NCBI GenBank assembly: GCA_021793335.1 | Contig: JAJYSW010000099.1 | Location: 1-11,219, forward strand | Direction: 5' to 3' | Length of the DNA: 11,219 nucleotides | From: Actinomycetes bacterium | Lineage (GTDB): Bacteria; Actinomycetota; Actinomycetes; Mycobacteriales; Micromonosporaceae | Shown: piece by piece, positions 6,648-11,219 of the stretch | How positions within the stretch are numbered: position 1 is the first letter of the stretch | How the letters are laid out: every line of letters starts with the position of its first letter | Notes under the pieces: model-generated | The model's database searches: none | Told to the model about the DNA's origin: nothing | Seen by the model: the letters and a program-made list of their open reading frames with translations, nothing else | Made by a program: the position numbers and the translations under genes

Positions 6648-9206
6648 TCATTCGAGCTGGTCGATCAATCGCCGTCCCTGGTAGGCCAGGATCGGGCCCG
6701 CATCGCCGTCGACTCGTTCGGCGAAGAGCACGAAGACTTCGAGCGATCGGACCGCCTGCGAGGTCTTGCCCCACTCCAGCTGCCTCTCGATCAAGGCGAG
6801 CTTGACGGAGAGGATCACCCGCTCCGACAGGCGCAGATCGCCGGCGTGGGCGTCGAACGCGGCCCGGAGATCGGCGAACGCGCCCGGGGTGTGGAGATCC
6901 GGGACCGGCACGTCGGCGAAGTCCATGTCGGAGGCCAGATAGAAACCGGTGTACTGCGGCATGTTGTACGCCGTCTGCTGCGCGGCCACGCCGACCCGGT
7001 ACTGCGGGTCCTGCATCAACGTGTACAGCTTGTGGCCGGTGACCTCGGTGGAGAGATAGATCCGCAGCGCCGAGGAGTCCTCGGTGCGCACCAGCAGCTC
7101 CTCGCGCCAGTCGCCCAGCACGTCGGCGACCAGGCTCGGGTTGCCCTTGGTCCAGTTGTTGGCCAAGGTGCCGACGGCCTCCAGGAGGACGCCGTCCCGC
7201 CAGTCCTCGATCACAGGCGTCTGGAGGACGTCCGTGGCGGTGCCGCTGATGTGCTGCGTGGTCAGGTCGGCGGCCCAGAGGATGCTCATGTTCGTGCTCG
7301 GCGGCAGGCCCTCGAGCGGATCACCGGCCGCGGTGAACAGCCCTTCAGGGTCGCCTTCCTCATTGGGAGGCAGCGAAGCCCACGCTTCGAGCCCCGGAGT
7401 CTCAGGGTCGATGTCGCCGACCATGCCACGGCCGGTGTCGCGGCCGGAATAGCCGCCCCACAGGATCTCGCCGGTCGCAGCATCGCGCATGGCGTAGCCG
7501 TACGGCGCCCAGACGCCGCCCTCGTGGACGGTGAAGATCTCCAGACCCTCGTTGGCCGGGTCGAAGTCGCCGACGTGCATGGCATCGCCGTGCCCGAGCT
7601 TGGCCGTCTCGCCCGGGGCCGCCGACTCTTCGGGCATCGTGTCGTACGAGGAGTACAGCAGCGAGCCGTCGTCGTCGAGCGTGGCCGAGCCGTAGACGAT
7701 CTCCTGCTTGCCGTCGGCATCGACGTCGGCAGCGCTCAGGGAGTGGAAGCCCTGTGTGGTCAGCGTGCCCCACTCCGGGTCCGGGCCTTCGACGCCGTGC
7801 GGGCCGTCGTCGAAGGGATTGGTCATCGGGGCGTGGCCGGAGTCGGCGAGCCAACGCCGGGTCAGCTTCTCGCCGTCCCAGTCGTAGGCGGCGATCGTCG
7901 TGCGCGTGTAGTAGCCGCGGGCGAAGATCGACGAGGCGCTCTTACCGTCGAGGTAGGCCACGGCCGACAGGAAGCGGTCGACACGGTTGCCCGGCTCGAT
8001 GCGCGACATCGCGTAATCGCCCCACAGGAGACCGTCGTCACCGCGCGGGACGGGGTAGTCGACGGTCTCGGCCTCCAGGCCGGTGGCGCCGTCGAACACG
8101 GTCAGGTACTCCGGGCCCGAGAGGACGAAGCCCTCGAAGTTCCGCAGCTCGTTCCGCTCGGACCGCGCAGGCGCGTAGACGTCGATGAAGTGATCGGCCA
8201 GGGTCTCCGCGTCCGCTTGGGAGAGCGGGTATTCGAAGTCGAACTCGTCCTCGGCCCCGAGCGCGGACTCGATGGTCGCCGGCCAGTTGCCGTCCACGAC
8301 TTCGGGATGCTCGGACCAGCCTCGGAACATGCCGACCAAGTGGTCGTAGTATCCCTCGGCGCTGAGCCGGTAGTCGTCCTCATGAGTCACACCGGCCGCG
8401 ACGTCGTCCTCGGGCAAGGTGACGTACCGCTCCTCGCCGCCCTCCACGTAGGAGGTGGACTTGGTGCCCGGGGCGGTCTTCATCATGACCTCGGCGATGC
8501 CATCGCCGTCGAAGTCGAACACGTTGAACTGCGTGTAGTGCGCGCCGGCGCGGATGTTGACGCCCATGTCGATGCGCCACAGCATCTCGCCTTCGAGCGT
8601 GTAGGCGTCGAGGTAGACCGGGCCGGTGTAGCCGACCTGCGAGACATCCTTGGAGTTCGAGGGATCCCACTTGACGATGTACTCGTACCGTCCGTCGCCG
8701 GTCAGGTCGCCGACGCTGACGTCGTTCGCCGAATAGGTATAGGACTCTCCGGCCGGGGTGACCCCGTCGGCGGGCTTCTGGAGCGGGATGTCGAGGTAGG
8801 GGTCCGACCACGGACTCACCGTCTCGGAAAAATCGACCTCCGCGTCGTCGACGACCGCGACGACCCGGTATTCGGACGTTTCTTCGCCATCAGCGTCCAG
8901 ATAGTTGGTGCTATCGGTGACAGCGGCGATGAGGGCTCCGTCCCGGTAGACGTTGAAGTCGGCCCCGGTCAACCCTGAATCGTTATAACCGGACACTTCC
9001 TCAGCAAGTAGACGCCAGCTCAGGAAGACCCCATCTTCGGTGGCGGCCGCGACCAGTCCCCGGTCGAGGTTCTCCAACTGGATGCCGCTGCCCTGATGAA
9101 CGCCCGAGCCGCCGTGCCCGTGGGCGGCGACGGCGATACCGGAGCCGGCGACGGCGGCGACCAGCGATACCGCTGCGATGCGAGTGCGTTTCTTTGGAGG
9201 ACTCAT
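6648..9206 (-). CDS. Secreted rhamnogalacturonan lyase, polysaccharide lyase family 11, with FIMAH-like domain
   Basis: This 852-residue exported enzyme should cleave the rhamnose-galacturonate backbone of pectin (rhamnogalacturonan I) by beta-elimination. Residues 1 to about 28 form a signal peptide (basic KKRTR, then an Ala/Val core ending near AVAAHG). An FnIII-like domain (about 40-130, FNVYRDG, STNYLDAD) precedes the large propeller domain. Repeated Asp-rich calcium-type loops include DLTGDGRYE and FDFDGDGIAE (near 230). Family signatures include SGPEYLTVFDG (near 363) and GNRVDRFLSAVAYLDG. About 90 residues between MMKTAPGTK and GFVLSGPEYL appear extra compared with short YesW-type enzymes. 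The last 75 or so residues, rich in Leu with a LEVFVLFAERV helix, resemble the FIMAH domain common on actinobacterial secreted enzymes. The ATG at 9206 follows AAGGAG by 7 nt. No transporter or other pectin gene lies beside it. Confidence 0.93.
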   Translation of the reverse strand: MSPPKKRTRIAAVSLVAAVAGSGIAVAAHGHGGSGVHQGSGIQLENLDRGLVAAATEDGVFLSWRLLAEEVSGYNDSGLTGADFNVYRDGALIAAVTDSTNYLDADGEETSEYRVVAVVDDAEVDFSETVSPWSDPYLDIPLQKPADGVTPAGESYTYSANDVSVGDLTGDGRYEYIVKWDPSNSKDVSQVGYTGPVYLDAYTLEGEMLWRIDMGVNIRAGAHYTQFNVFDFDGDGIAEVMMKTAPGTKSTSYVEGGEERYVTLPEDDVAAGVTHEDDYRLSAEGYYDHLVGMFRGWSEHPEVVDGNWPATIESALGAEDEFDFEYPLSQADAETLADHFIDVYAPARSERNELRNFEGFVLSGPEYLTVFDGATGLEAETVDYPVPRGDDGLLWGDYAMSRIEPGNRVDRFLSAVAYLDGKSASSIFARGYYTRTTIAAYDWDGEKLTRRWLADSGHAPMTNPFDDGPHGVEGPDPEWGTLTTQGFHSLSAADVDADGKQEIVYGSATLDDDGSLLYSSYDTMPEESAAPGETAKLGHGDAMHVGDFDPANEGLEIFTVHEGGVWAPYGYAMRDAATGEILWGGYSGRDTGRGMVGDIDPETPGLEAWASLPPNEEGDPEGLFTAAGDPLEGLPPSTNMSILWAADLTTQHISGTATDVLQTPVIEDWRDGVLLEAVGTLANNWTKGNPSLVADVLGDWREELLVRTEDSSALRIYLSTEVTGHKLYTLMQDPQYRVGVAAQQTAYNMPQYTGFYLASDMDFADVPVPDLHTPGAFADLRAAFDAHAGDLRLSERVILSVKLALIERQLEWGKTSQAVRSLEVFVLFAERVDGDAGPILAYQGRRLIDQLE

Positions 9207-9286
9207 GAAGGGGCTCCTTGAGTTCGTACGAAGCCGGTCGGAGCGCGGAGAGCGTCGAGTGGGGTCGCGCGTCCGAACAACCTCAA

Positions 9287-9300
9287 TTGAAACGATTTAA
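9287..9300. promoter_or_regulatory. LacI-family-type operator-like site for the lyase gene
   Basis: TTGAAACGATTTAA agrees at 12 of 14 positions with the palindrome TTGAAACGTTTCAA, typical of operators bound by LacI-family sugar repressors. It sits just downstream of the -10 of the promoter at 9309-9337, where a bound repressor would block initiation or early elongation. No LacI-family gene is in the window. The palindrome is imperfect, so this remains a candidate. Confidence 0.5.
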
Positions 9301-9308
9301 CGCATCGA

Positions 9309-9337
9309 AGGTTATCGACCGAAGCATCCCTTGTCAA
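9309..9337 (-). promoter_or_regulatory. Sigma-70-type promoter of the lyase gene
   Basis: On the minus strand, TTGACA (9337-9332) is separated by exactly 17 nt from TAACCT (9314-9309). The -35 is a perfect consensus and the -10 a good actinobacterial match. Transcription would start near 9302, giving a leader of about 95 nt before the ATG at 9206. This is the best promoter in the window. Confidence 0.75.
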
Positions 9338-9442
9338 GACGAGAATCACATCGAAACCCGGCCTCGCACTGTGACCACCGGTACCGTCGACACCCCACTG
9401 CGAAACTCCGCCAACACCTCAGGTAGAGTTCTACCCCGGCAC

Positions 9443-9514
9443 GGTCGATTAGCTCAGCGGGAGAGCACTCGCTTCACACGCGAGGGGTCACTGGTTCGAT
9501 CCCAGTATCGACCA
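9443..9514 (+). tRNA. tRNA-Val (anticodon CAC)
   Basis: A full cloverleaf can be drawn. The acceptor stem is GGTCGAT with ATCGACC. The D arm is GCTC-AGCGGGA-GAGC. The anticodon arm is CTCGC-TTCACAC-GCGAG, with anticodon CAC at 9475-9477 (reads GTG, valine). The variable loop has 5 nt, and the T arm is ACTGG-TTCGATC-CCAGT. The discriminator base is A9514, as usual for valine. CCA is not encoded. A possible -10 (TAGAGT, 9424-9429) lies upstream without a clear -35. The minus-strand recombinase frame runs through its 3' half, consistent with its having served as an integration site. Confidence 0.97.
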
Positions 9515-10713
9515 CAACATCTGTTCTAATCGAACCCTGGGCCCTCGAAGGGGGCTCAGGGTTCTTTTTGTGTCCGCTTTTCTGTGAACGGCTCGGCAGT
9601 GCCCTGCTCTGCCCCAACCATCCGATGAGCGGTTCGGCCGCGTCGGCAACGGTTTCACCTGCGATTGCGGGTTCATCGTCTTCGATGTCGATGTAGAGCT
9701 TTTCGAAGCAGATGAAGTTCAGGGTTTTGCGCAGCTCGTCCGGCGCGCTGCGGTAGATCGCGCGAGGCCTGGCAAACAGGTCGATCAATTGTTCGATTCG
9801 TTTGCGGGCGGTGTCGAGCCCTGTGGTCCCGGCCTCGGCCAGGCGGTTCTTGAGCGCGGCTCTTTCGCCTCGGATGGCGCGCTGTTTCACGGTGAGTTTC
9901 TCGACCGGCCAGTCGCGATCGGTCAACAGCTCGATCAGTTGGTCTTCAAGGGTGTCGAGCCTGCGGAGTTCGGCTTTGATGTGCTTGCGGATCTGTTCGA
10001 CCGTGGCGTGGTGGTCGGTGAAGACCGCTTCGAGGAGTTCGGTGATCTCGTTCTGTTTGTCCTCGGTGACGGTGAGGGTGGCGTAGTGGGCTTCGACGGC
10101 CTGCTCGATGTCGTCGAGCCGTGTGCGGGGCAGGTCGCATTTCTGGGCGGGGTCGAGGACGAGCCTGCGTCCGCAGCGGGCGCACCACAGCAGTCCCTTC
10201 AAGTAGCACTCCCAGGTGCGTTCTCTGGTTCCGGCACGGCGTTTGGCGAGGGTGTCTTGGACGCGGTCGAAGATCTCGGGCTCGACGAGCGGTTCGTGTT
10301 CGCCGGGGTATTCCTCCTCTTTCCAGATGACGAGGCCGAGGTAGGTGCGGTCGGTGAGGATACGGCTGATCTCGGAGAGGTACAGGGGCCTGCCTGCCGG
10401 GTACGCCTCGGTGGGCCGGGTGCGCAGTCCGGCGTCGGTGATGAACTCGCGCAGGGCATGAGTGCTGTACTGGCCGGTGGCGTAGCGCTCGAACATCAAG
10501 GTGATGAGCGGACCGCGCACGGGGTCGGTCTCGATGATCTTGATCTTGCGGCCTTCGACGGTCTTGCGGGTGTTGAGGTAGCCGAGTTTCGCTTTGCCGG
10601 GTGTGCCGCCGCGTTTGGCCTTGCCTTCCATCTTGGTGCGGATGTCGGCGCCACTGGCTTTGGAGAAGTAGGTGTTGACCTGGTCGAGGATGCCAGCCAT
10701 GAATGAAGGAGGT
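9474..10713 (-). pseudogene. Large serine recombinase/integrase remnant lacking the catalytic domain
   Basis: The frame encodes the C-terminal two thirds of a large serine recombinase of the kind that mobilises actinobacterial integrative elements. The recombinase DNA-binding domain is clear (GADIRTKMEGKAKRGGTPGK, then KLGYLN and a TYLGLVIWK segment). A zinc-ribbon start follows with C198 and C201, counted from an open-frame start at 10775. A charged coiled coil (about 230-330) and a tail that is antisense to the tRNA terminator and tRNA complete it. The N-terminal resolvase domain of about 150 residues with the catalytic serine is absent; similarity stops at about 10713, where an IS remnant begins. 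The zinc ribbon jumps from CARCGRRLVLDPAQ to CDLP, losing about 20-30 residues and one expected Cys. The stop falls in the tRNA anticodon loop. It cannot be an active recombinase by itself. Confidence 0.85.
9532..9569 (+). terminator. Intrinsic terminator of tRNA-Val
   Basis: GAACCCTG (9532-9539) pairs with CAGGGTTC (9557-9564), and the stem continues inward through a G-T pair and GCCC/GGGC, closed by a short loop. TTTTT follows at 9565-9569. It starts 18 nt after the tRNA end and has a T-tract only on the plus strand. It therefore serves the tRNA, not the recombinase whose frame it overlaps. Confidence 0.85.
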
Positions 10714-11096
10714 TGAAGGACGATCGGTTTGGTGGACACCCTCCATACAAGACTGGAGAGGACCACCGCCGCCATGGCGAACCGTATCTACCCGCCGAGT
10801 TCCGCGCTCAGGCCGTCGAGCTGAGCTACCTGCCGGGTAAAACGGTCATCGGAGTGGCCCGTGACCTGGGCGTCAACCCCAAGACCATGCACTTCTGGCG
10901 GCACCTGGCCCGCAAGAATGGCACCGTGCCCGGCTACCAGACGCAGGGCTTGGTCGACTTCATCGGCCGCGACTTCGCGCCCGAACGCCCCGGCCAGGTG
11001 CTCTATACCGACATCACCTACATCGCAACCGAAGAGGACGGCTGGGCTTACCTGGTGCTGTTCACCGACAGCTGCTCACGGCGGATCGTCTCCTAG
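10714..11096 (+). mobile_element. Remnant of an IS3-family insertion sequence
   Basis: The remnant begins where similarity to the serine recombinase ends and stops at a CTAG that borders another probable IS end. Its first bases, with TGAAGGA and GGTTTGGTGGACACC, look like an IS3-type left end, though no right end remains to confirm inverted repeats. TGAAGGA also occurs 10 bp earlier (10704-10710), just outside. The piece holds fragments of both transposase frames and is far shorter than a complete element of about 1.2-1.4 kb. Left boundary is uncertain by some 20 bp. Confidence 0.6.
10774..11096 (+). pseudogene. IS3-family transposase, OrfA-OrfB fragments fused by deletion
   Basis: The first part is an OrfA helix-turn-helix (YLPAEFRAQAVEL, then VARDLGVNPKTMHFW). 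After ARKNG the frame jumps to the OrfB integrase core (FAPERPGQVLYTDITYIATE), which keeps only the first Asp of the DDE triad and ends at RRIVS followed by a TAG. The second Asp and the Glu are missing, as is most of the OrfA-OrfB middle. The natural start appears to be the ATG at 10774, with a GGAGAGG site upstream, but that frame stops within 17 codons. One extra A after GCGAA would restore MAKPYLPAEFR. So there are probably three lesions: a 1-base loss, a large in-phase deletion and a 3' truncation. An open TTG frame from 10713 also covers it but has no family support upstream of 10780. Confidence 0.75.
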
Positions 11097-11219
11097 TACG
11101 GCAGCGGAAGTTCGTGATTTCATGACGGTTGGTAGTCGTCTCGTCTCCGGTAGTGGGATTGTTGGGCGGTGTCGTTGTGGTCGCATATCCACTCTGACCA
11201 GTAGTAACGGTGGTCTTCG
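11097..11219 (-). mobile_element. End of a second probable insertion sequence, running off the window
   Basis: After the CTAG at 11093-11096 the sequence no longer continues the IS3 OrfB. The base composition changes to a more mixed, less GC-rich pattern, and a minus-strand reading frame ends close to the junction. CTAG fits a YTAR-type 4-bp target, as used by IS701-like elements, but the family is not proved. The other end lies outside the window. Confidence 0.45.
11120..11218 (-). CDS. C-terminal fragment of a probable transposase (5' part outside the window)
   Basis: Thirty-two codons are visible, ending in TGA at 11122-11120. The peptide contains EDHRYYWSEW and SHYRRRDDYQPS. The Trp-Ser-x-Trp pattern followed by a basic HYRRR tail recalls C-termini of actinobacterial DDE transposases (IS701- or IS4-like), but too little is present for a family call. 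The stop lies about 24 nt from the CTAG junction, as expected for a transposase gene that ends close to its IS terminus. It points toward the recombinase and IS3 remnants. Confidence 0.4.
   Translation of the reverse strand, partial: EDHRYYWSEWICDHNDTAQQSHYRRRDDYQPS

Noticed and set aside
6846..8978. 710-codon plus-strand frame opposite the lyase
   Set aside because: Its length comes from strong third-position GC bias of the lyase gene; the translation shows no domain and the lyase frame carries clear PL11 signatures.
9218..9529. Plus-strand frame of about 100 codons running into the tRNA
   Set aside because: Its last third is simply a reading of the tRNA gene, and the first part covers the lyase promoter and leader.
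9789..10706. 305-codon plus-strand frame opposite the recombinase
   Set aside because: Gly/Val/Asp-rich mirror of the recombinase gene without any recognisable fold.
1..11219. CRISPR array or tandem repeat array
   Set aside because: Read through the window for evenly spaced direct repeats; only the pair of iron boxes and short IS-end repeats were found.
9443..11219. A defence or anti-phage system on the tRNA-linked island
   Set aside because: Only recombinase and transposase remnants are visible in this part; any cargo would lie outside the window.

Overview
The window comes from a high-GC actinobacterium. Third-codon positions are almost all G or C, starts include GTG and TTG, ribosome binding sites are strong GGAG types, and two copies of an actinobacterial DmdR/IdeR-type iron box are present. 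The genus cannot be fixed from the sequence; a Glycomyces- or Stackebrandtia-like relative is only a guess.

Layout, left to right. (1) 110-2263 (+): a two-component pair, an OmpR-family response regulator followed 3 nt later by its membrane histidine kinase, closed by a perfect palindrome at 2270-2293. (2) 2287-5176 (-): a compact three-gene ferric-siderophore uptake operon. Two FecCD-type permeases come first, then a FepC-like ATPase; each junction overlaps by 4 nt (ATGA, GTGA). (3) 5177-5487: a divergent control region with two identical 19-bp iron boxes, one next to each start. (4) 5488-6525 (+): the matching substrate-binding lipoprotein, with a Tat-like signal and lipobox. (5) 6557-6637: two inverted repeats, the second a strong hairpin shared by convergent genes. 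(6) 6648-9206 (-): a secreted family PL11 rhamnogalacturonan lyase with a C-terminal FIMAH-like domain. It is preceded by a near-consensus promoter (TTGACA, 17 nt, TAACCT) and a LacI-type operator-like site. (7) 9443-9514 (+): tRNA-Val(CAC) with its own intrinsic terminator. (8) 9474-11219: a decayed integration site. It holds a large serine recombinase without its catalytic domain and with a damaged zinc ribbon, then an IS3-family remnant with a large internal deletion, then the C-terminal end of a second probable transposase that runs off the window.

How the parts work together: under iron sufficiency a DmdR/IdeR-like repressor would be expected to shut off the permease-ATPase operon and the binding-protein gene together. 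When iron is short, the lipoprotein captures a ferric siderophore outside the membrane, the two permeases carry it in, and the ATPase supplies energy. The lyase would cut the rhamnose-galacturonate backbone of pectin outside the cell, under its own sugar-responsive control. The two-component pair has no visible functional link to either.

No convincing new multi-gene system is visible. The points most worth a second look are the duplicated iron boxes, the promoter-operator layout of the lyase, and the layered decay at the tRNA-Val site.
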